Source: Zhengitettix transpicula | Lineage: Eukaryota; Arthropoda; Insecta; Orthoptera; Tetrigidae | Assembly (NCBI GenBank): GCA_037074705.1 | Contig: CM073593.1 | Coordinates: 65,079,501 to 65,143,500 of the forward strand | Direction of reading: 5' to 3' | Length of the DNA stretch: 64,000 nucleotides | Shown: positions 11,870 through 24,125 of the stretch, one piece after another | Layout: every line of letters starts with the position of its first letter | Numbering within the stretch: position 1 is the first letter of the stretch | Position numbers and translations under genes: made by a program | The notes under the pieces: model-generated | What the model was told of the DNA's origin: nothing | Seen by the model: the letters and a program-made list of their open reading frames with translations, nothing else | Database searches by the model: none

Positions 11870-13053
11870 TGTAATAAACAACCGGTCGTCAAAATAAAAA
11901 AAATTAAATATTTGAACAACCAAACAAATTTTATTCATCAGAATTTACAATTATACAATTTAATATTATAAAAAGATCTCTTTCTCTCATGGGTCTTTAC
12001 TGGGTTTGATAACGGACAGAACACTTAAATAATCAAAGAACCCAACATTTATCTTTAAATTAAATAGAAATATTTAATCGTCTAGACATCGACGAATCTT
12101 ATTAACGAACTTAGAATAACCAGATTGATTCTAAACTTAAAAGAGTTTATTTTATTAACAAAAAGAAGAGAACGATATCTGACTGTATCTTTTAATTCCG
12201 TTTACACATATTAATACCATAAATTTCAACTTACGATTCCTCAGGAACATTTGGCTCGTTCATTACACACACACTTTATAGACTGGACGTATACACACTG
12301 ACTCTAACCCATATTATTGGTTCGACGATAGCTGATTCTCCATACTCGGTGAAGGACATCCCACTTGCTCGTGGTGAAACTACTCGACGCTGGATGCTGT
12401 GTCCTGGTCTCCTACCATCGAAGACAGTGTTCAAATTTTGATATTACTACAGATTGAACTTCTGCATACAAAAATGTTTATCGTTGACATAAATTTTCTA
12501 TTTCTCTCGCAGGCTGCATTCTTTCTCCATACTGGGTGCTCACAGCTCCCCCTCCGCTCTGACACTCACCTCCAAGCACCACGCTCAACTAACTTCCAAA
12601 ATCTTATCTTCTATTTATATATGTTTATTTTGTCCCCAAAACTACGTTGCAACTGCTCGTTGACAGTTTCTCCATTACTGAGATTTACATTCTGCAGCTG
12701 CTGTTCCTTAGCTAGCAAAATATCTAGCCGCTCTGTCTTGTCACATCGAGACAGGACCCGTAATTACTTTGCACTTGTATCCTCACCCCCGCGTTCACAC
12801 GTGCGCTGATCTAAAATTCTTCAGACCGCCCCACCGGCCCCTTGATCCTAAGTCAACAGGCCGATGGTCAAGCCCATTAATCAGACACAATGCCTTTCCT
12901 TAACCGATTTATCTTGCGACAGGCCACCCACGCATGTGCCTTGCCCTGACTCCTTCATACTGATCCTAAGTACACATTGCCACTTCCTGTGACGGCCAAG
13001 ACCAATAATCCGAAACAATGCATTCCCTCAATGCATTACAATGTATTTATTTT
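11870..13053. other. Interval between the direct repeats, with GC-elevated half
   Basis: AT-rich to about 12240, then increasingly GC-rich. A 136-codon frame at 12399-12809 (+) has no recognisable domain. At 12840-12894 and 12961-13022 two degenerate copies of a unit share GATCCTAAGT, a GGCC(G)A-type middle and (C/G)AAACAATGC or its equivalent, suggesting an old internal duplication. The compositional contrast with its flanks would fit an inserted element, but no coding capacity is recognisable. Confidence 0.3.
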
Positions 13054-13099
13054 AAATAAACATTACGAAATGGATGATAACAGAAACAGTCATATATGT
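13054..13099 (+). repeat. Direct repeat, copy 2 (partner at 11824)
   Basis: Second copy of the unit at 11824-11869, in the same orientation. Similarity fades after CATATATGT on the 3' side. Confidence 0.6.
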
Positions 13100-13289
13100 A
13101 TTTATTACCAGACGGTGGCTGATACATGAATTTGTCGGATAAATATATAATAATCATTTGGCCTTATATGTACTTGCAAATAAACTAAGAGTTAAATTAA
13201 TTACTGTTTAACATTATTTTTAATTTTTTACATTTTTGTCAGCATTCCATGTTTATTTCACTCCCATAAATTTAATATGCATTTTTCTT

Positions 13290-13838
13290 CTTACAGAGGA
13301 CTTTCAGCCAACACTACTACATCTCTGCTTAGTTAAACGCGCGGACAGATTGCAACAAAAAATGGTACACACATTCTTCAAAACACGAGAAACAGTACTG
13401 TGGGTGTGAGAAATCCGTAGTATAAAGGTGGTAAGAATTATAATTAAAAAAATTATCATCTTGTGTTAAATTACTGCGCGTCAAGAAATCATGACGTCAC
13501 AGCACACGCGCGAGAACGCTACTACGCGACGATACTGCACAAAAAAGTAAATAGATCCTTTTTTCGTAATGAAGTAAAGCAGAAATATTTTGATAGAATA
13601 AAAAGTATAATTTTATCCAGCAATACTCCATCGAATGATGATAAAAAACAATTCGAAATACATTTCCATCCTTGCGGAAAATGTAAGTTAATTTTCATGC
13701 CATATTAGTGACTCCAATAACCAGTTGTTTACTTTGAGAATCTATCTAACAATTATATCAATTTAATCTTTCGAAATATCTGAGGACTGAGGTACAATTA
13801 TATCCTGTAATACTCATGAAGTAGGATTTAAGAAGAAA
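13290..13838 (-). mobile_element. Truncated copy of the dispersed element at 24.13 kb
   Basis: Read on the minus strand, this segment follows the 24128-24905 element through AGTATTACAGGATATAAT, TTTTCCGCAAGGATGG, TATTTCTGCTTTA, the GACGTCAT/GCGCAGTAATTTAAC block and TTTTTGTTGCAATCTGTCC. It lacks the first 80 or so bases (including the GGCGTTGCTCG head) and has only one of the two internal duplicated blocks. It abuts the right arm of the inverted repeat almost exactly, which suggests that one inserted into or next to the other. A chance 81-codon frame (+) lies inside it. Confidence 0.75.
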
Positions 13839-13840
13839 TT

Positions 13841-14104
13841 CCCTCCTTGATACAATATGTTAACGAGTTATGAGTAGCTAAGATATTCATATACAAATGC
13901 ATCAATAAATACGGATTATTCTTCAGAATAAAAGGTTATAATAATACATATATAATTCCTATTGTCCAAAACGCAGTACTTGGTTCATATATCTCATATT
14001 CATTACTCAAAAATAGTGTTCTGAATTAATTAAAAGTCACAATCACACTTTATCATTGAATACAGACATATTATTTATCTCGTTCGATCCCAAACTCTAA
14101 GTGC
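13841..14104 (-). repeat. Right arm of large inverted repeat
   Basis: Reverse complement of 10614-10950, but missing about 75 bp found in the left arm (junction within CTACTCAT/AACTCGTTAAC). Similarity ends just past GATCGAACGAG and does not reach the primer-binding-site-like sequence present on the left. That asymmetry argues against simple terminal inverted repeats and for two members of one repeat family in opposite orientation. Confidence 0.75.
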
Positions 14105-15530
14105 AATAAAATTCACTATATTTTTTATCTGTTTAATTAATGCACTATCGGTCGAAAGTATGTTCTTGACTACAAATTAACATAGAATGAAATACTTTTT
14201 GGGTTCATATAAAAACCCAGCTTATAAAATAATAATATAAATTATTCCAGTTGTTATCGTTTTGTTTTGGAATAAAAATTTCATTACATCTATTTTCTTT
14301 CCAACATCTGATTTTTTATTAATGGTCCCACCTTCCTATATAACCAGTCTTTTAGATTTTCGAGCAAATCATTAATCTAAAAATGTAAAATGTTTACATT
14401 TCCTTTTTATATGATAAATTATTATAACGTACAGACCTTAAGAGAGATTTATAGCGGACTGGCTTGCACTAAGAGGTCGGAAAATATGAATAAGAGCGAG
14501 TTTTTGTATAAACGTCGTGTATCCAACGGCGTGGGTAAGGGGCGGGGTCGAAAGTTAGCTTTCTCGCTGTTCAGCTAGCCCTTCCGCCACATTAGGTCAG
14601 ATAGTCGAGTCTTTCAATGTAGTTTAGTTGTGTCGAAGTTATTAAAAGATCTCGAGTGACCGATTCGATAAGCGTTAAAGAGAAGCAGTGGTCAACACGG
14701 GATTGTGTTAACATGGTGAAATTTGAAACATAAATTTGTTAAGATACAGGTTTGAATTCACCTATTCTTAATTTATAATTCAAATCTCTACGCCTTTTTA
14801 GCCGATGAGTAATTTTATGACAACCTAGCAAGCTCGTTGAGTCGAGAATTAAAATTTGTTATTATGCATCAGGTAGAAACGAAAGGTAAAGATATACAAA
14901 TTAATATTTAAATGGTTCATGTATAATGCAATTAATTAAGGAAATGTCTCCCATATCAGTACTTTCGGGTGCTTAATTTGAAATATGTTTCAGCAATCCG
15001 CAAACTATTTGAAATTAGGAATAATAAGTACTATTATTAATGTAGTGTGAATACGACGAGGTAAGCATCGGACAAAAGAAATAAGTTAATAGCATTGATC
15101 ACAGAAGTTTGAATTCGGAGACTTTTCCGCTGGCTCATTGTAAGGAAAGAAAATTTCGTTCTGTGGTCGCGATTATCGTTGATATTTATTCTTAGTAAAC
15201 TGGTCTGAAAATGTTTATGTATTGGTATCTCTACACATTTTTGCATTTTTCTCGATCATATCTGATGGTAATTGTCACTGTTTATAAGCACAATCGCTTA
15301 TCCTTTATCTAAACTTACTACATTGTTTTATTGTTTATACGGCTGTTAAAAATTATATAAAAGCAAGTATTTTACGACCAATAACAAACTTTTTTTGAAA
15401 AAAGAAATTCAAAATAGCAGCTACGTTTCAGTACATGGTGATCTTATACACTGAAATCTTTTTCCTCTGGAGGAGGTTACCTTTGGGGATGCCTTCACAT
15501 CTCTATGGTTTTTTGAACTACGGTTCCCAC
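14105..15530. other. AT-rich stretch with one GC-box-containing patch
   Basis: Mostly AT-rich. At about 14440-14600 composition rises and a GC-box sequence GGGGCGGGG sits at 14539-14547. No TATA box, initiator or downstream ORF supports a promoter. Frames of 62-69 codons are unrecognised. Confidence 0.3.
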
Positions 15531-15975
15531 ATGCCGAGGTCTGTTTTGAGAGGTGTATGTTCCGCGGTCGCAGACCTTTGGCTTACGGTAAGAGTTGTCC
15601 GCTATTCCTTTTGGAATAGTCGGCCAGCTGCCTCCTAAAGTGGTCAAGACAAGGCGAGGGTAAAGCTGCGACGTCACAGCAAACCCCTCTCCCGCTATCG
15701 GAAGGGCGTGGGACAAGTACCAAATGCCCGATCTTCCTGATGCTGGTTTTTCTAGGGATTTCACTGCCTCACTTTTAAGCGAATTGCTGGGGTAGGATCC
15801 TTAAACCATAGCCCGAGGGCCCTGGTTAACCCTTAGCTACCTTAACCATAGCCCGGGGGCCCTGGTTAACTCTTAGCTACCTTGGTCTACCTTTCCGCAT
15901 CCCCCCTTTCACTCCCTTTCCTATGCTATAAGAGGGGAGTTGCCACTATGTGGATTACCCTATACATAGCCTGTC
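15531..15975 (-). repeat. R1 repeat, copy 4 (full length, minus strand)
   Basis: A near-complete copy of the R1 family, reading on the minus strand from GGCTATG...GGGTAATCCAC to CCTCTCAAAACAGACC. The conserved R1 frame is open (LSHALPIAGE, LGGSWPTIP, GTYTSQNRPRH). This copy uniquely carries a tandem duplication of a roughly 40-bp unit (15801-15841 and 15842-15881) around AGCCCGGGGGCCC. Sequence details group it with the 17.7-kb copy rather than with those at 42 and 56 kb. No terminal repeats or target-site duplications are evident. Confidence 0.85.
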
Positions 15976-16749
15976 TACACCTTCTTCTTCTATTGAAGCT
16001 AGTGTACTAATTATAAAATATAATAATGATGAAAAATGTCATTCACAGTAATATAAATACCAAATACACGGCCTTATGTCACAAAATGATGTATGAAAAT
16101 ATTGTCGCTTGCAACAGGCAAGGGAGCAAAAGTTGTTTTGCATGATTTATATACAAAATTATTAAACATGAAGAGCTCCTACAAGATGACGAAACTCCTT
16201 TTATTTAATGTTTTCTTAATAAAAATAATTTTCTGGCATAATGCCGAGTATTTGTTTATTCATATAATTATAAAATATGTTCCAAATATTATCATGTTTG
16301 TTGAAGGAGAAGGGGAAGAAAGAGTCGCAGCCTTAATGAAGGTCGGAAAATACTAGTTTTTATAGAAATTTACATTAACTTTTTTCCTTTACATTAGTCA
16401 ATATATAGAGTCTAGGTGAAACGTAAGGGAAGAAACTCCAGCTCATTACAACAAGTAAAATTTCCTAATTATTTTTAATTCTCATAGATTTTTATTTGTG
16501 ACACTACGGGAAATGTTTTGACTTTATATCAGCCTTTTAGGCCCATTTCACAACCTCTCCAACTCGATATATGTGGAAATGTAACTGTTTTTTACGAATG
16601 ATGCCAGGCCAAAAACATATTCACTGGATACTGACAATTATTTCAAATAGGCCATTCCTTCATTCCGGGCACAGCAGATGTAAATAAGCCAGACTATGTA
16701 ATAGCTCTGTTGAAAAATGGTCGTATTAAACGCTAAGCTCTCAGTTAAT
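15976..16749. other. AT-rich stretch, nothing seen
   Basis: An 87-codon frame at 16093-16356 (+) is Lys/Ile/Leu-rich and unrecognised, probably chance. Confidence 0.5.
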
Positions 16750-17260
16750 GAGAAATTATCTACGGTAGAGAACGTAGGCACTGGAAGCAGCCATGCATTT
16801 TGAATTATTCAACGCTAGCCTGCGTCCCTGAATCGTTAGATTAGTAACAAGAGCGTCTGAGATTACGCCGGTCTCCTTCGGGACTTTCGCGAAATCCAAA
16901 TACCGTCGGTAGCGCGGGTGTGTGTCCGTAATGAAAACCGATTGAGATCTCGCCTTGGGAGTAGCCGTTACCAGGATACCTGAGCTTAATTGTTATGGCG
17001 TGCGCTCAGCCGCGGGTGGGCTCTCCACTATGTGGGTGTATTGATTACGAAACTCGCGAGCCACTTACTCTCTCGATAAGCTGCTCTCGTCTCCCGAAGC
17101 CTTGCTTCAAGATCGCTATAACGTAAGCTCTACTCCACTACTGCAAATCCCTCGCGGCTCAAATATACACACTCGAGCACAAAAGTTACACACTCACAAG
17201 CTTTTACAATTGTGTACGATACTGAGTTATATTACGATTGAGAACCGTCTTACACACAAA
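16750..17260. other. GC-elevated block, candidate non-coding regulatory DNA
   Basis: CpG-containing, complex sequence between two R1 copies, with no recognisable coding frame. Its composition contrasts sharply with both flanks. Confidence 0.25.
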
Positions 17261-17699
17261 GAGGGTAACCCTACAACTGTAAACATTACGAAACAATATT
17301 CTTTTTTAAAAAAAATTGTTCAAGTGAATCTACATTTGTGTTCACTAGAACATGTTTGACGTATAACGGTCAGAAATTTTTATTATTATTTTTGTATTAA
17401 AAATAATTCCAATTATAATAATTTAATATTTTCTAATATTCAGTAATTTTAGAATAAAAAATTGAGTAGTGTAATGGATGGGATGATATGACTTAGAAGA
17501 ATGTTGAAGTAATTAGGAGTGCAGAAGATAAAAAAGAAATATTGATTAATTACGTAGTAATTTATAGCTCTAACTTCGTCGCTAGTGACACCGCAGACCT
17601 GTGGATTTGCTTACTCAATTAAGGAAAAAATAGTTATTAGTATTGTTATATTTTGAAAGTCGTAGAGATACGCAGCTGTAATTGTTTTCATTTTTTTTA
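17261..17699. other. AT-rich stretch, nothing seen
   Basis: No supported feature before the R1 copy. Confidence 0.5.
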
Positions 17700-18104
17700 G
17701 GGCAATAGGCTACATGAGGGTAATCCACTTAGGGCAACTCCCCTTTAATAGCATAGGAAGGGACTTGAAAGGGGGGATGCAGAAGGGTAGAGGAAGGTAG
17801 CCAAGGGTTAACTAGGGTCCCCGGGCTATATTTTAAGGATCCTACCCGGCATTCGCCTAAAGGAATGCAGGGAAAACCTTAGAAAAACCTGCATCGGGTA
17901 GGTCGGGCATTGGGTACTTGTCCCACGCCCTTCCGATAGCGGGAGAGGAGTTTTCTGTGGGGACGCAGCTTACCCCTCGCCATGCCTTGGCCTGTTTAGG
18001 AGGCAGCTGGCCGACTATTCCAATAGGAATAGCGGACAACTCTTGCCGTATGCCCAAGGTCTGCGACCCCGGAACATACACCTCTCAAAACAGACCGAGG
18101 TGCT
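17700..18104 (+). repeat. R1 repeat, copy 1 (full length, plus strand)
   Basis: Best-preserved plus-strand copy of R1, about 405 bp. Landmarks in order: GGCTACATGAGGGTAATCCAC; GGCAACTCCCCTTTAATAG; GGATCCTACCCGGC; TTGTCCCACGCCCTTCCGAT; GGAGGCAGCTGGCCGACTAT; CCTCTCAAAACAGACCGAGG. From about 17850 one frame is open to a stop at about 18110 and encodes KPASGRSGIGYLSHALPIAG, then LGGSWPTIP and DPGTYTSQNRPR. No poly(A), Pol III A/B boxes or terminal inverted repeats are visible, so the class is unknown. The family recurs at 15.5, 30.6, 42.3, 44.1 and 56.4 kb. Confidence 0.88.
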
Positions 18105-19559
18105 ACTTAAAATAAATTTATGTTACGAAAAACTTGAAAACATATAAAGAGAGGGGCGTTAGACTGTTTCCCGTGACAATTTAATTTATTATTCTCCGGA
18201 AAACTATGCAAAAGACAGTGAATGTGCAAGGAAAGGAATGTTACAAGGTCACGGAAGATGTTAAGTAACGAGAAGATTAAGTTGATTTTTTTTTAGATTT
18301 AGGATGTCGTTAGTAATCAAGGAGAAGAGTTAATTTTAGCTATCGTGGCGACTTTGAAAATTGAGAATATAGTATGAAGTGTCCGAGGAGAAATGTATCA
18401 AGTCTGGTTCTATACAACTAGAACTTTCTGTCTGTAGCTGAGACAATTTTTTAAAAAATTAATTACGGAGACATAAGAACTAAAGCCAGATAAAAATCCA
18501 ATTATTTCATCGTGTTGTTAAAATATTAACTTTACAGAAAGCTAACATATTCCTTGTCACTAAATATTTTATCTCCCAGAGGAACCACATCTAACCTCAT
18601 GATTAAAAGTTAAACATGAATAATATTATATTGATTTATAGACCCAAGTTTAAAATGTAAATAAATGAATCAGAATTAGTAAATTCAGTAGAAAAAAGTA
18701 TCGAAAAAGTTATGGCTGTGGTGGCTGATATAAAACATATTTTTGTCAGGTGACAATGGATGGGTCTCATGACCGTTAATAGAAACTATTTTCTAAATAA
18801 TTATTTATTTAAACTTTTAGAGGAACGTTGCTTAAGGGAGGCTACATAATACTCCAGTGTACTTGAATTATGCGGCTTACGGGAGTGAGGTATTGATTAC
18901 ACCTGGTAAGCTTATATGCAAAGTTTCTGGAATCGAAGTAGAAGTTTTGACAGTGTGGCTTCTGTTAACGATTTGTGCCTGTTCAGAAAGGAGAATTGGT
19001 AGGCGTCGACATATAAGTATTCAGGTTCTTTATTTAGTGAAATAACTTGAGATAACATGGACCGTTAACGATTAACCTCAATTCCTACTAACGATAAGAC
19101 TACGAAATATTTACCATACAAGAAAATTTCGTCGGTAGAGCCTTTTATTTTTCTTCCCCAATTCTTTTTTTTGTCTTTTACTGACTGTGTCATTCTTATA
19201 GAAGGTATCTAAGCACGTTGACTGTTTAACATCACGTCGCCACAACGATGCTGTCCAAGTTCTGCAACAGGTGACCGGTAGATCCTGACATTTTGATTAA
19301 GGTAGTTGTGATTATGAAATATCTATGACAGATCAAACGGTGATAATCGAAATGTCAACCGCCGTAATGTTCAACATTGTCACTATACGATAATAGGATT
19401 TAGGCATATGGAGTTAAATCGATTTTAGAAGTAAAAGATTTTATTAACAATTATTCTACGGCAATTAGTAGCTGCTAGTCCACAGTAATAATTTTACCCT
19501 ACAAAAAAGTATTATTATTTTTCACAGAACATTGATAAACATTCAGAACCGTTGTCCTC
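18105..19559. other. AT-rich stretch, nothing seen
   Basis: No recognisable frame or repeat. A 62-codon frame at 18857-19045 (+) is unsupported. Confidence 0.5.
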
Positions 19560-19930
19560 TGCCGATTTCTGGGAGATTTTTCACGTAAATGATGAAGTGG
19601 AATATTTATCTATACTGACAGATTCTTGGTGCAAGCAGGAGATTGGATACAGGGGCGCCCTTGAAACAGCACAAAAAAATAAATAGCTTTAGCGGTCTTT
19701 GTTCTGAAACACCACGTTTGCAGACCAGATATTCCCAGTTCGATAATGGAATAAGTTGGTCTGATCTATGAGCGAGATTCGCCAGCGTCTCCTGTCTCCG
19801 CGTATCTTTCTCCTCCATCTCTTCTTCCCAGCAGAGCCCTTTCGCTCAACTATTAACGTAAAGAATGCACTGCCGTGTAGACTGCACAAAAACGAAGACG
19901 AGTAAACCGCCTTCTAAAAGGAATGCGTCT
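19560..19930. other. GC-elevated block
   Basis: Moderately GC-elevated, with two overlapping minus-strand frames (66 and 70 codons) that match nothing known to me. It could be a candidate conserved element or a decayed insertion. Confidence 0.2.
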
Positions 19931-20229
19931 GTTTATTGAATTTCTGAAGACGCGGTTCTTGCGTAACCCATACATTCAGTAGCACAATAGAACTGTTCAA
20001 TTCAAATACGTCTAGAATATTATACTCAAGAAGTCATTTTATTTTGTGGTGTATTATTATATAAATTCTATAGAATTTTTTTTATAATTTCAAGTGGCGA
20101 AAAAAGCCTTGAAATCGGATTTTCAAATCTTTAAGATCCAATGGCTTGCCTTTACTAACGACAAATTTTAATATTAGTAGTACAAGAACAGTATAAATGC
20201 TTTCAAACAAATCTCAAGCCGAGATACTG
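19931..20229. other. AT-rich stretch, nothing seen
   Basis: No supported feature. Confidence 0.5.
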
Positions 20230-20330
20230 AACTAATACTGGATATTGAACTAATCCATGAGGAGGGAAAAATCTCGAACGAACCGGGAATCGATCCCGTC
20301 ACCTCCAGAAGTTCTTAATTACCAGACGTT
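20230..20330 (-). mobile_element. tRNA-derived SINE fragment
   Basis: On the minus strand GGGATCGATTCCCGG (20283-20297) is a tRNA T-arm/Pol III B-box (GATCGATTC fits GWTCRANNC), followed by GTTCGTTCGAGATTTTTCC. The element at 62255-62490 has the corresponding GGTCCGGTCGAAATTTTTCC at the same place, so both belong to one SINE family. The A-box side here is too degenerate to recognise. Confidence 0.6.
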
Positions 20331-23300
20331 TGTATAGTTTAAATTCAATAAATAAAATAGCTGGAAACAGGCTCTTAAAATGCTTGTGAAAACAAAGATT
20401 AATAATTGTTCATAAAACAATATTAATATAAATTCAAATTAAGGAACTAAAATTGCATGTATGAAGACCATATTATACAGACTGATTTATAAAATGGCAG
20501 AATTATGTAGCTTCATTAATTAAATTGTAATTTTAAGGGTCTGTTTTCGGCTAGTCTCATTATTGTTTTAGTAGTAAATTTAGTATAAAATAACCCTATC
20601 AAGAATATAAACTTCTATGCTGCGGGATCTGTCATGCTTTGTGCAGACATTTTAATAATACCTATAATTATAACTATCCTCTACAGATTAAATTTCTTTT
20701 TCCACTCGTGTCACGTAATTTGTATAATCTTTATTTTAACATAAATCTAATTCGATCTGTTCATTAATTAAACAAAAGGATTTGTTTCACAAAAAATATT
20801 ATTTATCATTTGAATTTGTTTTCATTGGCTTTTAACTGTTTAAAGTAGTCTGGAAGATTATTAAATGTAGTAATACAGTTATAACGACTTCCTATCTGTG
20901 TAATCAACAGTTGTTTGCCTTTTGCACATTTAAATTTCTTGTGAATAGATGAGAATTATGTATCAAAAAGATTAAAGATTGTATTTGCTGACGAGAAATA
21001 GAAAAAATACCCTAACTTTCTGAAAATTACCCTCGCATGATATTCTTGAAGTAACAAGTCTAACAATCTTTCTTTCGTTTTTCAGGACAAAACTTTTCTC
21101 TTTCCCAGAATAATTACGGTGAAAATTGCTCCATATGTCAATAACACGTGAAAGTTTGCAAAGAAAACTGATTTTCTAACGTCCGATGGGCTGAGTTTTG
21201 ATATTATTCTAACAGCAGAGTCAGCTTAACATAATTTGTTTTGAAACCTATAAATGTACATTGTACAATTTTAATTTATCATCCACAGAAATTATGAACT
21301 TCTGAAATTTTATCATATTTAGACACTAATGGGGGAAAAAAACAGTCTGACAATTTTCGTTTTATATTTTCTACAATTTTTAGCACTATAAATTTTTAAA
21401 CCATTAGCTGAACTTTAACGCAGTAAATGGTAGCTAATTAATTTATGGCTTCCTGTTTATTCTTATTCAGAATGCGAGTTTTGTCTGCAAACACTGTAAC
21501 TTCATAAAATGTAGTCATCGTTGTTTGTAAATGGACCCAGAATAGAACCTTGCGCAACTCCCAGCTTTAATTGTCCACTAATATAATGAAATGTATTAAC
21601 AGGTTATGAATCTGTTTTCTGTTGGTTAAAGAGGAGGAGAACCAGGAATTGTAAATTTCAGAAATTCCATAGGACTGCAACAATTCTAACTTAATACAAT
21701 GATCAGCCTAATCAAATTCATTGGAGAGAAAATCCAAAAAGGATTCTGCTTTTCTTTTGTTTTATTAATTTTAATATCATACGATTATTAGTAATGACTT
21801 AGTCGTAAACATCGGTGTTACCATTTTATTATTACGTAAACAATTATCTGAAAAATTGGATGAGCAGATGAGTAACACTATATGAAGGAGAACTGCACAA
21901 ATGTGAGAATATTTTTCAATCTACGTGTATTATTACTTTTTCTGTTTATGGGTATAAGTATAATTCATCATATGCTATACGGGTAGTGTGTAGAAAATCG
22001 GAACTCGATTAATTCATAATTAGAATATTGTAGTAGGGAATTAGAACCCCAAAATTTGAAGATAGTGACGCTATTTATGATGTACGTCTATTCCAAAATC
22101 CTCACTAAAATATACATATTAATTTTCCCAAAATAACAACACACTGGATTTTCACATATGGCAACACTTGCTCACGGTTTAGTTAGTTCAGATTGAATGG
22201 ACACATACTAGAGACAAAGCTTAAGATTGTTTTGGATCATAAATACTGATTAACTGTCAGAAACGTTAATTCGGAGCTAAGCCGTGGTCTAGTTCACCAT
22301 CAGTATAATGTTGAAACAAAATACTCATTCAGAAGTTCTTATAAACAATGGAACACCCTCCAATTTCAACACTAAATTTCTGAACACCATTGTCAAGAAA
22401 CATTCAAAACCAGAATCATAATTTACTGTTCCGTTACACCTCACGTTTCTCTTTAAGATGAACTGCTAGAGCAGAATTATTGATTCGACACAGTGGCTCA
22501 CTGGTCGCCTGAAGAAAAAAATAACACCTGCATCAGGTAGACCTCGGATTAGTCACAAAGTGTCGTCTCCCTTTGGTTAAGCTGGAAGAGGGTCTACTCA
22601 GATGCCATCTGCAACCTCAAACAGTGGAGTTTAGTCACGGCTTTCGAACCTAAACTGATTACTGCAGCTGTTGATAACTTTTCCGTGAGGAAATATTTAC
22701 TGTATGCTCAATGCCTTTGACTTTGGAACATTCGCCCAAAGTGCAAGATGAGGTGGTGTTCATTTCACTTCACTTCCAATGCGGAAAAATGAAGTTATAA
22801 TTCACAACACCTGGAAATACATATGTAGACCGATTCGTCTGACTTTTGTCCCACTCTCTTTTGTTTAATGAATTTATTTCCAGGGAAACAAATTGATAAA
22901 TAAAAATTGTTGTAAAAACATAGAAGGCACAGAGTTTTGTTTTTCATATAAGAATTGTAACAAGTTTATTTTTTCATTCTCCATCTCCCTAAATGTGTTA
23001 TTGCCGAAAAGCACAGGTCTGATTTCACCCGTGAAATTCGGGAATATTGTTCTGAAAAGCCTTTGTGTGTTTTCATATAATATCGAGAGGGTATGAAAAA
23101 TAAGAGCTAATTTTAAATTGAGTTGTAGGCTCTTTATTGATCATGATATCATTGTTATTCAAGGACCTATGTACTTTGCCGCTTTTTGGCTGTTTATGAA
23201 AATAACAAATATTTCAAATCAAATATATAAGGAAAAATTTATTTATTTTTTATAACTTAATGTATATGAAATATCCCCTTGAAAACTCTCCTCAATAAAT

Positions 23301-23778
23301 AAGGAATACGCATAAAGACTCTGTGTCAAAATTCACATTTACCATTTTCTTTTATCCAGTTTCTGAGCACTGAAATTAAATAATTCACATGGTTATATTT
23401 TATACTTATTTAGAAACTTACGCACCCGTCGTTAGCATTCCTAAATATTCTTCTTCGTCCAAAGACAATGCAGTTGTTCGTAGCTAAATTTTAGTTGCCT
23501 TTCCTCTAAGTATCCACTTTTCGCTTTTAATTCGCGAAACTTTATATCCCAAATTGTTCCGTGTAAAAGCAGAAATATAAATATGAAAAAATTTATTACC
23601 ATTTTTTCGGCCGTTTTTAGTTTATCCCCTGGAAATAGTATTATATTTACTTAGAGTAAATATGTTATCTTACAATTCGTTGTATTACGTTTAATCCATT
23701 CTTTATGTGCTAACCAAATGTTCGAGAATTAAATTTTGAGTTTTTTAAAGCAGACGATAAGTACGAAAAAATATATTG
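20331..23778. other. Long AT-rich stretch, nothing seen
   Basis: About 3.4 kb of AT-rich DNA. A slightly more complex interval at about 22150-22800 shows no frame or repeat that I can support. The only frame over 60 codons is 22893-23096 (+, 67 codons), unrecognised. Confidence 0.5.
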
Positions 23779-24110
23779 TAAATAAACGGCCTTAAGTCAG
23801 AAAATTATTTATTTACCAAATATTAAATGTACCGATGTTCCGGTCTCGATTTAGGACCTCTTCAGATTTATTCAATTTAGAATTTAATAACATACGTATA
23901 CAAAGTTTTAAATAATATTTTAATCAACATAATTACAATTCACATAAAAATCATACAAAAACCATGTCTCAAAATTTTATGGACTGTGTACGGCATTAAT
24001 TTTTAAATTATGGAATAAATCTGAAGAAGTCCTGAAACGAGGACGAAACGTTGGTATATTTAATTTTTATTAACAAACAATTTTTTTACTGAAGGCCGTT
24101 TATTTATTTA
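23779..24110. mobile_element. Foldback (MITE-like) element A
   Basis: Arms 23779-23874 and 24013-24110 are imperfect reverse complements (about 97 bp each) around a spacer of about 139 bp. Read from the spacer outward, each arm runs GAATAAATCTGAAGA..., then GTCC, then GGACGAAACGTTGG, then GGCCGTTTATTTA. The terminal GGCCGTTTATTT on one side mirrors AAATAAACGGCC on the other. There is no coding capacity. The same architecture and GGACGAAAC core recur at 26091-26476. Confidence 0.8.
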
Positions 24111-24125
24111 TTTTTAATATTATTT

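Noticed and set aside
12399..12809. 136-codon plus-strand ORF as a gene
   Set aside because: No motif, and it lies in a repeat-bounded GC-elevated insert. Length is within chance expectation for about 9,000 open segments in this composition.
14539..14547. GC box as a promoter
   Set aside because: Single GGGGCGGGG with no TATA box, initiator, CpG island or downstream gene.
15495..15764. R1 frames (here and at 17.9, 42.3 and 56.5 kb) as separate host genes
   Set aside because: They are the same repeat in several copies, so they are annotated as R1.
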